64,000 nucleotides of DNA, from assembly GCF_012979275.1 (NCBI RefSeq), contig NZ_JABASZ010000032.1:158428-222427 (forward strand), in the 5' to 3' direction. Made by a program: the position numbers and the translations under genes. This stretch comes from Pseudopontixanthobacter vadosimaris (GTDB taxonomy: Bacteria > Pseudomonadota > Alphaproteobacteria > Sphingomonadales > Sphingomonadaceae). Positions 17,881-27,430 of this stretch are shown here, one piece after another. A model generated the notes under the pieces. It worked only from the letters and a program-made list of their open reading frames with translations. It was not told the origin of the DNA and did no database searches. Positions within the stretch are counted from its first letter, which is position 1; the number at the start of each line of letters is the position of its first letter.

Positions 17881-19926
17881 TTACGCAGTCAGTCGCTCGC
17901 CGCGCTCCGCCTTGCCGCGCAGATAGTCGCTGACCTCCAGGCCATATTTGTCGAGACCCGCGACTACCTTGCCCAGCCCGATGGTATCGGCCCAGAACAT
18001 CGGTCCGCCGGTGAATACCGGCCAGCCATAGCCATTGATCCAGACGACATCGATATCGCTCGCCCGCTGCGCCATGCCTTCGTCGAGGATCTTCGCCCCT
18101 TCGTTCACCATCGGGTAAAGCAGACGTTCAAGGATTTCATCGGCCCCGATGTCGCGCTGCTCGCGCCCTGCCTTCGCGGCGAAATCGGCGATGATCGCCT
18201 TGGTTTCATCCGAAGGCGTACGATTGCGCGAGCCATCGTAATCGTAGAACCCCTTCCCGGTCTTCTGGCCGAAACGACCCGCGGCGCAAAGCGCCTCGCG
18301 CACATTCGTCACCTTCGACGGATCGCGGTGCCAACCGATGTCCAGGCCCGCAAGATCGCCCATCTGGAACGGACCCATGGGGAATCCGAAATCGACCAGC
18401 ACCTCGTCGACCTCCCAGTAATTCGCGCCTTCCATCACCAGTTCATTGGCCTGCTTCTGGCGGGGTGACAGCATCCGGTTGCCGATAAACCCGTCGCAAA
18501 CACCGGAAACGACCGCGATTTTGCCGATCTTCTTCGCCAGCTTCATTGCCGTGGCAAGGACATCGTCGCGAGTTTTTGCCCCGCGCACGATCTCCAGCAG
18601 CTTCATGATATTGGCGGGCGAGAAGAAGTGCAGGCCCAGCACATAGCCGGGGCGCGATGTCGCTTGTGCGATCTCGTCCACGTTCAGATAGCTGGTGTTG
18701 GAGGCGAGGATCGCGCCCTGTTTCACATGGGCGTCCAACTTGCCGAAGACGTCCTTCTTCACGTCCATATTCTCGAAGACGGCCTCGATCACGAGGTCGC
18801 AATCGGCAAGGTCGGCATAGTCGAGAGTGGTGGAGAGCAGGCCCATGGCGGCATCGACCTGTTCCGGCTTCATCCGCCCGCGCCTGGCCGCGTTCTCGTA
18901 ATTCTTCCGCATGACCCCGGTGCCGCGATCGAGCGCGTCCTGCTTCATTTCCAGCATCGTGACCGGCATGCCGGCGGACAGGAAGTTCATGGCGATGCCG
19001 CCGCCCATCGTGCCCGCCCCGATGATGCCGACCCTGGCGATGTCGATCAGCGGCGTATCGGCCGGAATATCGTCGATCTTGTTGGCGGCGCGCTCGGCGA
19101 AGAAATAATGGCGCATCGCGGCGCTCTGCGTGCCTGCCATCAGTTTGCCGAACAATTCGCGCTCTTTGGCGACGCCTTCGGCATAGGGCAGTTCACCTGC
19201 AGCCTTCACGGCGGCGATCGCTGCCTCCGGCGCGTCGAAGCCCTTCAGCTTGCGGCCATTCTGCTGCCGGAAATCGTCGAAGATCGCGGGGTTTGCCACA
19301 CCGTCCCTGTTGGCATCCTGTTCCGAGGTGCGCGGCACCGGCTTGCCGATCTTCGACCTTGCGAAGGCGATGGCATCCTGCTCCAGATTGCCTTCGGTCA
19401 CGACAGCGTCCAGCAGGCCGATGCTTTCGGCTTTGTTCGCGGAAACCGGATTGCCGCCAACCACCAGCGGCAGCGCCGCCTCTGCACCCACGAGGCGCGG
19501 CAGGCGCTGCGTTCCGGCGGCACCGGGGATCAGGCCCAGCTTCACCTCGGGAAGGCCCAGTTTCGCCGAGGGGACGGCAATCCGGTAATGGCAGGCCAGC
19601 GCGACTTCGCAGCCGCCGCCCAGTGCCGTGCCGTGGATGGCGGCTACGACCGGCTTGTCGCTCGCCTCGATCGCATCGCACACTTCGGGCAGGTTGGGGC
19701 CGACAGGAGCCTTGCCGAATTCGGTGATGTCAGCCCCTGCAAAGAAGGTGCGACCATCGCAGCGGATCACCACCGCCTCGATCACGTCGTCTGCCAGTGC
19801 TGCCGCGATGCCGTCGGCCAGCCCCTGGCGCACGGCCTGTCCCAATGCGTTGACCGGCGGATTGTCGGAAATGATGACCAGGACATTGTCATGGGTCTCG
19901 GTACGGATCGGTCCGGATGCAGTCAC
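17881..19926 (-). CDS. Bifunctional enoyl-CoA hydratase / 3-hydroxyacyl-CoA dehydrogenase
   Basis: This is a 681-residue fatty-acid oxidation multifunctional enzyme. The N-terminal crotonase domain (to about residue 190) carries the oxyanion-hole motif [16 protein letters not shown] and the [19 protein letters not shown] helix with its catalytic Glu. The 3-hydroxyacyl-CoA dehydrogenase domain begins with [14 protein letters not shown] near residue 300; two C-terminal HAD domains follow ([17 protein letters not shown]). Start is GTG at 19926 with AGGAG nine bases upstream. It sits 12 bases behind the serine-hydrolase gene, likely one transcript. It catalyses hydration and NAD-dependent oxidation in beta-oxidation; a thiolase partner is not in this window. 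It could be called FadB-, FadJ- or FadN-like. Confidence 0.92.
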   Translation of the reverse strand: MTASGPIRTETHDNVLVIISDNPPVNALGQAVRQGLADGIAAALADDVIEAVVIRCDGRTFFAGADITEFGKAPVGPNLPEVCDAIEASDKPVVAAIHGTALGGGCEVALACHYRIAVPSAKLGLPEVKLGLIPGAAGTQRLPRLVGAEAALPLVVGGNPVSANKAESIGLLDAVVTEGNLEQDAIAFARSKIGKPVPRTSEQDANRDGVANPAIFDDFRQQNGRKLKGFDAPEAAIAAVKAAGELPYAEGVAKERELFGKLMAGTQSAAMRHYFFAERAANKIDDIPADTPLIDIARVGIIGAGTMGGGIAMNFLSAGMPVTMLEMKQDALDRGTGVMRKNYENAARRGRMKPEQVDAAMGLLSTTLDYADLADCDLVIEAVFENMDVKKDVFGKLDAHVKQGAILASNTSYLNVDEIAQATSRPGYVLGLHFFSPANIMKLLEIVRGAKTRDDVLATAMKLAKKIGKIAVVSGVCDGFIGNRMLSPRQKQANELVMEGANYWEVDEVLVDFGFPMGPFQMGDLAGLDIGWHRDPSKVTNVREALCAAGRFGQKTGKGFYDYDGSRNRTPSDETKAIIADFAAKAGREQRDIGADEILERLLYPMVNEGAKILDEGMAQRASDIDVVWINGYGWPVFTGGPMFWADTIGLGKVVAGLDKYGLEVSDYLRGKAERGERLTA

Positions 19927-19938
19927 GGGGCGGCTCCT

Positions 19939-21180
19939 TCAGGCGTTGCTGCGGGTGAGGGCGGAATAGATCAGCGTCTTCAGCTGGCGGCGGATGGGAT
20001 AGGTGCTGGATGGGTACACCTGCGTCATGAAGACCATGGTAATCTTTTCCAGCGGATCGACGAAGAAGGCGGTGGAATATGCGCCGCCCCAGTAGAATTC
20101 GCCCATGCTGGAGGGGATCAGCGTGCGGGCGGGGTCGATTACCATGGCGAAGCCCAGGCCAAAGCCTGTCCCGGCGTTGTTCGCTTCGGAAAACAGGCTC
20201 TGCGACATTTGCGTCAGATCCTTGCCGCCGGGCAGATGGTTCGCGGTCATCAGCGCCATTGTCTTGGGGCTGACGATCTGCACCCCGTCGAGCGTGCCCT
20301 CGCCCAGCAGCATGCAAGCGAATCGGTGGTAATCGGCGATGGTGCCGATCAGCCCGCCGCCGCCGCTGTGGAAACTGGCCGTGCCGTTCAGCTTGCTGTC
20401 GGGGCCGCGGTCGATCATCCGGGGCGTTTTGCCGGGGCGAAAGACATAGGCATCGACCAGCCGCTCCGCCGCGCCATCCGCCACGCGAAATGCGGTGTCG
20501 GCCATGCCGAGCGGCGCAAAAATATGCTGCTCGAAATAATCGCCCAGCGCCATGCCGGACAGGCGTTCGACGGCAATGCCGAGCACATCGGTGGATATGG
20601 AGTAGTTCCAGCTGGTGCCAGGAGCGAACTCCAGCGGGATTTCGGCCACGCGGCGCGCATATTCATCCGAAGTCAGGGAGCGCGAGGCAAGATCGAGATT
20701 GGCTTCGCGGTAGGCCGCATCCACGCTGGTGCGGTTCTGAAAACCGTAGGTCAGACCCGACATATGCGTCAGCAGATGCGCGAAGGTGATCGGCCCGGCA
20801 GACCTCGTCGGCGCGAAGGGAACATCGCCGCCGCCGCCATTGTAAACGCCCAGCCCTGCGAATTCGGGCAGCACTTTCGCGATCGGGTCTTCCAGCGCCA
20901 CCTTGCACTGTTCAACCAGCTGCATGAAGGCGATGGACGTGACCGGCTTGGTCATGGAAGCGATGCGGAACAGCGCATCGTCGCGCAGATCGCCGCGTCC
21001 TTCGCCCATCGTGCCGATACGCGTGTAATGCACCGGCTGCCCATCGCGCGCGACCAGCAGTTGCGCCATCGGCAATTTGCCGTTTTCGAGATAGGCCTGC
21101 CTCAGGAACGGCGCGATCCGGTCCAGCCTCCCGGCGGAAAACCCCAGCGTTTCCGGCTTCGCCAGATCGAACATCTGCAT
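19939..21180 (-). CDS. Serine hydrolase, beta-lactamase class C / esterase EstB family
   Basis: This is a 413-residue penicillin-binding-protein-fold hydrolase. SMTK is the catalytic SxxK, WNYSIST supplies the YxN-position tyrosine, and HSGGGGLIG occupies the place of the KTG motif, the pattern seen in EstB-type esterases rather than true AmpC. No signal peptide is evident, which also argues against a periplasmic beta-lactamase. ATGs occur at 21180 and 21174; the second has AGGGG at a better distance. It is first in a two-gene unit with the beta-oxidation enzyme and is divergent from an acyl-CoA synthetase gene, so hydrolysis of an ester that feeds acyl-CoA breakdown is plausible. Substrate unknown. 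Confidence 0.88.
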   Translation of the reverse strand: MQMFDLAKPETLGFSAGRLDRIAPFLRQAYLENGKLPMAQLLVARDGQPVHYTRIGTMGEGRGDLRDDALFRIASMTKPVTSIAFMQLVEQCKVALEDPIAKVLPEFAGLGVYNGGGGDVPFAPTRSAGPITFAHLLTHMSGLTYGFQNRTSVDAAYREANLDLASRSLTSDEYARRVAEIPLEFAPGTSWNYSISTDVLGIAVERLSGMALGDYFEQHIFAPLGMADTAFRVADGAAERLVDAYVFRPGKTPRMIDRGPDSKLNGTASFHSGGGGLIGTIADYHRFACMLLGEGTLDGVQIVSPKTMALMTANHLPGGKDLTQMSQSLFSEANNAGTGFGLGFAMVIDPARTLIPSSMGEFYWGGAYSTAFFVDPLEKITMVFMTQVYPSSTYPIRRQLKTLIYSALTRSNA

Positions 21181-21243
21181 CCCCTGTATCGTTGCCGTTT
21201 GCGGCCTTCACGACAGGGCATAGCTGCCGCAAAGGCACCTTGC

Positions 21244-21268
21244 AAACGGTCAGGCAGGTCTGCCGTTT
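21244..21268. promoter_or_regulatory. Nested inverted repeats in divergent spacer, possible operator
   Basis: In the 203-base spacer between the divergent serine-hydrolase and acyl-CoA synthetase genes lie two overlapping inverted repeats: AAACGG...CCGTTT (21244-21249 and 21263-21268) and GGCAG-gt-CTGCC (21253-21264). Such symmetry between divergent catabolic genes fits a repressor site, for example of the TetR or GntR type, but no regulator gene is adjacent and chance is possible. Confidence 0.25.
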
Positions 21269-21383
21269 CAGCTTGCAACCGGCGGCGGCCCGGCCCTAGT
21301 CTGGATGAAACGATAAAGAGGATGACCTGCATGCCTGCGCCAGCCGAAGCACGACCATCCTGCTGCGGGGGAGGACATCTGCA

Positions 21384-23153
21384 ATGACCATCGAGCCTGC
21401 AGGCGCGCAGACCGCTCCGGCGCGAAACGCCGAATGGTCGCGGCCCGCTGGCTGGCCTGCCCGCAGTCGGGGCGAATGCCAAGCCATCCTCACCGCGCCC
21501 GATGCACGCTTTGCCATGGAAACGGTTTCGATCGGAGGCATCCCCACTCGCGTCTGGAAAAATGCGCCGCCTACCCTGCGCCATGTGGCCGGGATCGGGC
21601 GCGCGCACGGGGATCGCGAATTCCTTATCCATAAGGACGAGCGGGTTACCTACGGCGGATGGTCCCGCGCCGTGGCAGCGCTGGCTGCGGATTTGCGGCG
21701 GCGAGGCACCGGCAAGGGCGACCGTGTCGCGCTGGCGATGCGGAACCTGCCCGAATGGCCGGTCGCCTTCTTCGCCATTACCACGATCGGCGCCATCTGC
21801 GTGCCGCTGAACGGCTGGTGGACCGGGGCGGAACTTGCTTACGGGCTGTCGGATTCCGGGGCGAAGCTGCTGATCTGCGACGCGGAACGGCTGGAGCGGA
21901 TCGCCCCGCATCGTGAGAACTGCCCGGATCTGGCGACCATTATCGCAGCCCGCCTGCCAGCCGATGCGCCGAGAGGCGAGGCCGTGCGGCTGGAGGATAT
22001 CATCGGCCAACCGAACGACTATGGCGATCTGCCCGGACATGATCTGCCGCCCGCCGACATCGCGCCCGATGACGATGCGACGATCTTCTACACCAGTGGC
22101 ACGACCGGGAATCCGAAGGGAGCGCTCGGCACCCATCGCAATCTCTGCACCAATATCATGTCCACCGCCTATAATGGCGCGATGACAGTGCTGCGGCGCG
22201 GCGATCCCCTGCCCTTGCCGCAGCCCAGGACCAATCTGACCGTCATCCCCCTGTTTCACGTCACCGCCTGTTCCGCCGGGCTGATGGGCAATATCGCGGC
22301 GGGCAATACGATGATCTTCATGCACAGATGGGATCCGGTGGAAGCGTTCCGCATTATCGAGCGGGAGCGCGTTGCCGTAACGGGCGGCGTGCCGACCATC
22401 GCCTGGCAGATGCTGGAGCATCCCGAGCGGGAGAATTACGACCTCTCCTCGCTGGAAACCATCGCCTATGGCGGCGCTCCGGCCGCGCCCGAACTGGTGC
22501 GGCGGATTTCCGAGACCTTCGGTGCCCAGCCCGGCAATGGCTGGGGCATGACCGAGACCATGGCCACGGTGACCGGCCATTCTGCGGAAGATTACCGAGA
22601 CCGTCCGGCAAGCTGCGGCCCGCCCGTCGCCGTCAGCGATCTGAAGATCACCGACCCGGCGTCAGGCGCGGAACTGCCAGCAGGCGAGATCGGCGAATTG
22701 TGGGCACGCGGGCCGCAGGTGGTGAAAGGGTACTGGAACCGGCCCGAAGCCACGGCGGAAACCTTTGTCGATGGCTGGGTCCGCACGGGCGACCTGGCCT
22801 GGCTGGACGAGGACGGCCTCTGCTACATTGCCGACCGTGCGAAGGACATGATCATCCGCGGCGGAGAAAACATCTATTCCTCCGAAGTCGAGAATGTTCT
22901 TTACGACCATCCCGCCGTTACCGACGCGGCGCTGATCGGCCTGCCCGACCGGGTTCTGGGCGAGGAACCGGCGGCGGTCGTGCATCTCGCGCCCGGCAGG
23001 CAGGCGAGCGAAGCGGAATTGCAGGCATGGGTCGCAGGCCGGTTGGCGAAGTTCAAGGTGCCGGTCCGTATCGTCTTTTCGCCCACCACGCTGCCCCGGA
23101 ACGCCAATGGCAAGATCCTGAAGAAAGACCTTCCGGCGCTGTTCCAAGATTGA
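21384..23153 (+). CDS. Acyl-CoA synthetase, class I adenylate-forming enzyme
   Basis: This is a 589-residue AMP-binding enzyme. FYTSGTTGNPKGA is the phosphate-binding loop, GWGMTET the adenine/carboxylate motif, RTGDLAWLDEDG the hinge-proximal motif, and PRNANGKILKKDL contains the C-terminal catalytic lysine. It activates a carboxylic acid to acyl-AMP and then to acyl-CoA; the chain preference cannot be read from the sequence. The ATG at 21384 follows a GGGGGAGGA sequence at a good distance. It lacks a transmembrane segment. The setting, divergent from the serine hydrolase and beta-oxidation enzyme and convergent with two acyl-CoA dehydrogenases, indicates it provides the first step of a lipid or side-chain degradation pathway. 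Confidence 0.9.
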   Translation: MTIEPAGAQTAPARNAEWSRPAGWPARSRGECQAILTAPDARFAMETVSIGGIPTRVWKNAPPTLRHVAGIGRAHGDREFLIHKDERVTYGGWSRAVAALAADLRRRGTGKGDRVALAMRNLPEWPVAFFAITTIGAICVPLNGWWTGAELAYGLSDSGAKLLICDAERLERIAPHRENCPDLATIIAARLPADAPRGEAVRLEDIIGQPNDYGDLPGHDLPPADIAPDDDATIFYTSGTTGNPKGALGTHRNLCTNIMSTAYNGAMTVLRRGDPLPLPQPRTNLTVIPLFHVTACSAGLMGNIAAGNTMIFMHRWDPVEAFRIIERERVAVTGGVPTIAWQMLEHPERENYDLSSLETIAYGGAPAAPELVRRISETFGAQPGNGWGMTETMATVTGHSAEDYRDRPASCGPPVAVSDLKITDPASGAELPAGEIGELWARGPQVVKGYWNRPEATAETFVDGWVRTGDLAWLDEDGLCYIADRAKDMIIRGGENIYSSEVENVLYDHPAVTDAALIGLPDRVLGEEPAAVVHLAPGRQASEAELQAWVAGRLAKFKVPVRIVFSPTTLPRNANGKILKKDLPALFQD

Positions 23154-23166
23154 TGGCCGGAAACAA

Positions 23167-23203
23167 CCGCCCCTCGCCTGCGATACTCGCGGGCAAGGGG
23201 CGG
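23167..23203. terminator. Bidirectional hairpin between convergent genes
   Basis: A 17-base stem (23167-23183 with 23187-23203, two mismatched positions) closes a three-base loop between the convergent acyl-CoA synthetase and acyl-CoA dehydrogenase genes. It is very GC-rich without a clear T-run on either strand, so it would act as a transcript end or stabiliser rather than a textbook terminator. Confidence 0.55.
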
Positions 23204-23216
23204 TGAATGGCGGCCG

Positions 23217-24287
23217 TCAGTATCCGCCGATATCGGCGAAGCGGTTTCGCAGCATCGCGCTCGAACCCCAATCGGCCTCCAGCGTCCTTGCCCGCTTCAG
23301 GTAGAAGCCAATGTCATATTCGTCGGTCATGCCGATGCCGCCATGCAATTGCAGCCCCTCGCGGCTGATCTTGTGCAGCGTGTCGTTGGCGGTGACCTTC
23401 GCCATGCAGGCGGCGCGCGGTATGCCGAAACCTGCATCCAGTGCCTGCAATCCGCCCTCCACCGCCGACCGCATCATCGCCAGATCGCCGAACAGGTCGG
23501 CCATCCGGTGCTGCAGGGCCTGGAAGGTCGCCAGCACCTGGTTGAACTGCACGCGCTGCTTCAGATAATCCAGCGTCGTGTCGAACACCGCCTGCGCCAT
23601 GCCGAGCATTTCGCAGGCGGTCAGGATACGCGCGCGGTCGAGCAGCTGGTCCAGCGCATCGTCCGGCCCCTCCGCCAGCTTTTCACCCGGTGCATCGGCA
23701 AAGGTCACGGCGGCATGGCTGCGGGCGTCGGCCAGCTTGCGCGTGGACAGGCTGACGCCTTCGCCCTTCTCGGCAATATACAGCCCGTCGTCGGTGGCGG
23801 CGATGAAGATGTCGGCCCCATGCGCTTCGTGGACGAACGGCTTGGTGCCGTTCAGCTTGCCGCCCGATGCGCTGGTGCCGCCGGTCCTGCCGTCGTGGCG
23901 CGGCGTGTCGTCCACGGCCAGAGTGCCGATGATCTCGCCGCTCGCCAGCTTCGGCAGGTATTTCGCCTTCTGCTCGTCGCTGCCCGCAAGCATGATGGCC
24001 GAGGCGGCCAGCGTCGAAGCCACGATCGGGCTGGCCGTCAGAGTCTTGCCCAGTTCCTCCACCACGAGGCCTGCCGACATCCACCCGAAGTCGCTGCCGC
24101 CATGGTCTTCGGGAATGATGATTCCTGCCCACCCCATTTCCGCCATCGTCCGAAAGGCAGCGGGATCGAAGGCGCGCTCGTCACCGCCGGAGCGCACCTT
24201 GCGCCATTCGGTTACCGGGCTTTCGTTCTGCGTCCATTCGCGCGCCATGTCGCGCAGCATGATCTGTTCGTCGTTGAGAACGGCCAT
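23217..24287 (-). CDS. Acyl-CoA dehydrogenase family protein (second of a pair)
   Basis: This is a 356-residue acyl-CoA dehydrogenase from ATG 24287, chosen because TAAAGGAG lies just upstream; the frame extends to 24329 without a better site. GWAGIIIPEDHGGSDFG and LQLHGGIGMTDEYDIGFYLKRAR are family motifs. It is shorter than usual and ends soon after the GGIG helix, without the final GG(S/T)xE(V/I) segment present in its partner. It follows the partner gene by 13 bases. In heteromeric FadE-type enzymes one subunit supplies catalysis and the other only part of the FAD site, and this pair fits that pattern. It should work on an acyl-CoA made by the neighbouring synthetase. Confidence 0.9.
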   Translation of the reverse strand: MAVLNDEQIMLRDMAREWTQNESPVTEWRKVRSGGDERAFDPAAFRTMAEMGWAGIIIPEDHGGSDFGWMSAGLVVEELGKTLTASPIVASTLAASAIMLAGSDEQKAKYLPKLASGEIIGTLAVDDTPRHDGRTGGTSASGGKLNGTKPFVHEAHGADIFIAATDDGLYIAEKGEGVSLSTRKLADARSHAAVTFADAPGEKLAEGPDDALDQLLDRARILTACEMLGMAQAVFDTTLDYLKQRVQFNQVLATFQALQHRMADLFGDLAMMRSAVEGGLQALDAGFGIPRAACMAKVTANDTLHKISREGLQLHGGIGMTDEYDIGFYLKRARTLEADWGSSAMLRNRFADIGGY

Positions 24288-24300
24288 TGGGATCGCTCCT

Positions 24301-25512
24301 TTACTGGTGGTCGAGCATGCCGAGGACACGCTTCGCTATGATGTTGTTCTGCACTTCGGTCGATCCGCCGTAGATGGTCGTCGCCTTGCCGAAGAGCCAG
24401 CCGCGCGTTCCCTGCAATTCGCTTTCGGTGAAGCCTTCGCCTTCCCAGCCCAGGCCCTGGAAACCCATGATCTCGATGGCGAGTTCGGCGCGCTCCTGGC
24501 CCAGTTTCGTGCCGAGCTTCTTCAGCACGGAACTGATTTCCGAAACGCCGCCCGAAGCCTTCGATTCCTCGCCAGCGCGGCGCGCGGTCAGCAGGAAGGC
24601 GTTCCAGCGGATTTCGAAATCGGCGATCCTGTCGCGCAGCACGCGGTCGGCAATTTCGCCATCATCCGTCGTTTCGACATATTTCTTCGCGATATCGGCC
24701 AGCGAAGCGCCCATCAGGCGGGCCATCGCGCCTCCGCCCGAAAGATTGGTGCGTTCGTGCTGGAGCAGGCGCTTGCCGATGGTCCAGCCCTGCCCTTCCT
24801 CGCCAACCAGATTCTCCTTCGGCACCTTCACATCGGTGAAGAAGGTTTCGCAGAATGGGCTGACGCCGCTGATCATGCGGATCGGGCGGACTTCGACGCC
24901 TTCGGCATCCATGTCGATCAGCAGAAAGCTGATGCCGCGATGCTTGTCGCTGCGGTCGGTCCGCACCAGGCAGAAGCATTTGTCGGCCCATTGCCCGCCG
25001 CTGGTCCAGGTCTTCTGACCGTTGACGAGGTAGTGATCGCCCTTGTCCTCGGCCATGGTCTGCAGATTGGCGAGGTCGGACCCGGCATTGGGTTCGGAAT
25101 AGCCCTGGCACCAGCGAATTTCGCCGCGGCAGATCGGCGGTATATGTTCCTGCTTCTGTTCCTCGCTGCCATATTCCAGCAAGGTGGGGCCGAACATCAT
25201 CACGCCCATGCCGCCGATGGGATTATGCGCGCCTGCCCTGGCCATTTCCTCGTTCAATATGGCCGTCTGCCGGCGGGTCAGCCCGCCGCCGCCATATTCC
25301 GCAGGCCAGGTGGGCGTGCCCCAGCCCTTCGCGCCCATGGCTTCGCGCCAGGCGCGTTCCGCCGGGCTTTCCTCGGTTGGTCCTTCGAGGGCTGATAAAG
25401 CGTTGCTCTTTCCCTTCAGTTCGGGCGGGAAGTTCTTCGCCAGGAAGTCCTGAACCTCCTCGCGGAAGTCGTCGTCGGAAACCCGGGATTCCGGTTCGGC
25501 TAGGCTGGCCAT
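24301..25512 (-). CDS. Acyl-CoA dehydrogenase family protein (first of a pair)
   Basis: This is a 403-residue flavoenzyme starting at ATG 25512 with GGAG upstream; a longer open frame to 25767 has no ribosome site. The sequence shows WCQGYSEPNAGSDLA (substrate/FAD loop), WTSGGQWADKCF, and the C-terminal GGSTEVQ segment that contacts FAD and orients the tail. Its overall length is normal for the family. It is the first gene of a two-gene operon with a shorter dehydrogenase 13 bases downstream. Paired dehydrogenases like these form alpha2beta2 enzymes in steroid and branched side-chain catabolism in other bacteria, which is the likely but unproven role here. Confidence 0.92.
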   Translation of the reverse strand: MASLAEPESRVSDDDFREEVQDFLAKNFPPELKGKSNALSALEGPTEESPAERAWREAMGAKGWGTPTWPAEYGGGGLTRRQTAILNEEMARAGAHNPIGGMGVMMFGPTLLEYGSEEQKQEHIPPICRGEIRWCQGYSEPNAGSDLANLQTMAEDKGDHYLVNGQKTWTSGGQWADKCFCLVRTDRSDKHRGISFLLIDMDAEGVEVRPIRMISGVSPFCETFFTDVKVPKENLVGEEGQGWTIGKRLLQHERTNLSGGGAMARLMGASLADIAKKYVETTDDGEIADRVLRDRIADFEIRWNAFLLTARRAGEESKASGGVSEISSVLKKLGTKLGQERAELAIEIMGFQGLGWEGEGFTESELQGTRGWLFGKATTIYGGSTEVQNNIIAKRVLGMLDHQ

Positions 25513-25720
25513 CGCTCTCTCCTTCGCAAGCCGCAATATTGCGCGTTGCCGCGTATCAAGCGCATATTTCTTGCGGGCGCAACCGTGACGGGCAGTGAAT
25601 GACCTGGCGGTTCCGAGTTCCGCCGCTTTATGCCCCGGTACGATCCCCCATGGAGGTACGAGGGTGCAGAATGCAACAAGAGGGTTGCAATCGCCGCCGC
25701 CCTTTCGAATGAGGGGCCAC

Positions 25721-27364
25721 ATGTTGTCCCTCATCCGCCTCGTCCTGTTCGCCACCTGCCTCGCCATGCTTCCGCTCGGCGCCGGACCAGTGATTGCACA
25801 ATCGCTGCCGGGCGGCGAAACGCCAGAAGCAACGCCAGCGCCCGATGCCTTCGAACGCGAGACGCCGCGCTCCGCCGTGACCGCGCTGCTGCGGGCGCTG
25901 GCCGAACAGGATTACACCCGCGCCGGACAATATTTCGCGATGCCCGCGGATGCCGAGAGCGACGCCGCCACCAAGGCACGGGCGTTGCAGGTGGCGCTTG
26001 ACAAGGGGGGGCAGCTGAAGCTGTTCGCGGAACTGTCGAACGATCCGGCGGGCTTTCTCGACGATGGCCTCGATCCCGGTCTTGAACGGATCGGCGTGCT
26101 GCCGGCCGGGGACAGTGGCGATGTCGTGCCGTCAGAGGGCGGGATGGACGAAGGCGAACCCATTCTGCTGCGACTGAGCGAGGACGACGGCATCTGGCAG
26201 ATCGCCGAGAGTACGACCGCCGCGCTGTCGGAAGTCGAACTCAGCGACCAGGCGGTCTCGGCGGACGATGAAGCGATCCTGATTTCCGGTGCCCCGCTGA
26301 CGGACTGGCTGCGCCTGCTGGCAGTCTTCGTCGGCCTGTTCCTCGCCTTTCGCCTGACCGCCGCCGCCATTCTGTGGGCTTTCGAAAAGAGCATGGCAAA
26401 GCCGCGGCGCAGCGCGATCTATCGTTTCCTCCATGCCGCGCTGCCACCGTTCAGCCTGTTGCTGGCGGTGGTGATCTTCCAGATCTGGGGCAACAGCATC
26501 GCGGCCTCACTCGTCGCGCGGCAGATCATCTTGCGGTATATCGGCATTGCCGGGTGGATTGCGCTTGCCTGGCTGGCGCTTCGCCTGATCGATGCCGTGG
26601 CTTATTCGCTGATGCACCGGATGGAGCGTGCCGAACGCCGGCAGGCCGTGTCGGTGGTGACGCTAGCAAGGCGCGCGGCGAAGCTGATCCTGCTGGTGGT
26701 CGCTTTCGTCGCCATCCTCGACACGCTGGGCATCGATGTGACGACCGGCATCGCGGCTCTCGGCATCGGCGGCATCGCCCTTGCCCTCGGCGCGCAGAAG
26801 ACCATCGAGAATCTAGTCGGCAGCGTGATGGTCATCGCCGACAAGCCCATCCAAGTGGGCGATTTCTGCCGGGTGGGCGAGGTAAAGGGCACCGTCGAGG
26901 ATATCGGCATGCGTTCCACCCGCATCCGCACGAACGAACGCACGGTTGTGGCCATCCCCAATGGCGATTTCTCCTCGCTGCAGATCGAGAACTACACGCA
27001 GCGGGACAAATTCCTGTTCAATGTCGTCATCGGGCTGGAATATGCCCTGTCCGCCGAAAAATTGCGGGAGGCTATTCGTATCATCGAACAGGTGCTGGAA
27101 GATGACGCCCGCATCGCCGACGACCCCCGCGCGAAGCTGGCGAATTTCAGCGCCAGCTCGCTCGATGTGGAAATCTTCGCCTATATCGACCTGCCGGATT
27201 ACATCGAAAGCCTGAGCGTGCGCCAGGATCTGCTGCTCGACATCTACAGCCGGCTCGAAGCCGCCGGTATCGGCATCGCCTATCCCACGAGCACGATGTA
27301 TCTGCGTCCCGAGCTGGGCGCTGGATCGGGCGAGGATCGGCAGGGTCTGGCGCAGCAATCCTGA
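25721..27364 (+). CDS. MscS-family mechanosensitive channel with N-terminal periplasmic domain
   Basis: This is a 547-residue protein from ATG 25721 (GAGGGG seven bases upstream). A signal peptide or first helix (LIRLVLFATCLAMLPLGAG) leads into a periplasmic domain of about 170 residues. Further helices follow at about residues 200-340, and then the MscS core: GIGGIALALGAQKTIENLVG is the pore-lining helix, VGDFCRVGEVKGTVEDIGM the beta domain, and a C-terminal alpha-beta domain ends near residue 520. It should open under membrane tension to release solutes during hypo-osmotic shock. An ATG at 25709 is a possible alternative start. It stands alone, divergent from the acyl-CoA dehydrogenases. 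Confidence 0.9.
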   Translation: MLSLIRLVLFATCLAMLPLGAGPVIAQSLPGGETPEATPAPDAFERETPRSAVTALLRALAEQDYTRAGQYFAMPADAESDAATKARALQVALDKGGQLKLFAELSNDPAGFLDDGLDPGLERIGVLPAGDSGDVVPSEGGMDEGEPILLRLSEDDGIWQIAESTTAALSEVELSDQAVSADDEAILISGAPLTDWLRLLAVFVGLFLAFRLTAAAILWAFEKSMAKPRRSAIYRFLHAALPPFSLLLAVVIFQIWGNSIAASLVARQIILRYIGIAGWIALAWLALRLIDAVAYSLMHRMERAERRQAVSVVTLARRAAKLILLVVAFVAILDTLGIDVTTGIAALGIGGIALALGAQKTIENLVGSVMVIADKPIQVGDFCRVGEVKGTVEDIGMRSTRIRTNERTVVAIPNGDFSSLQIENYTQRDKFLFNVVIGLEYALSAEKLREAIRIIEQVLEDDARIADDPRAKLANFSASSLDVEIFAYIDLPDYIESLSVRQDLLLDIYSRLEAAGIGIAYPTSTMYLRPELGAGSGEDRQGLAQQS

Positions 27365-27430
27365 AGGCCGGAGCAGCATGATCTTTCCGGCGCGCCAGAC
27401 TGTTGAAGCATCGCTGCGGACGGCCGCTGC

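Noticed and set aside
19939..21180. Beta-lactamase conferring antibiotic resistance
   Set aside because: No signal peptide and no KTG motif; the pattern and neighbours fit an EstB-type esterase.
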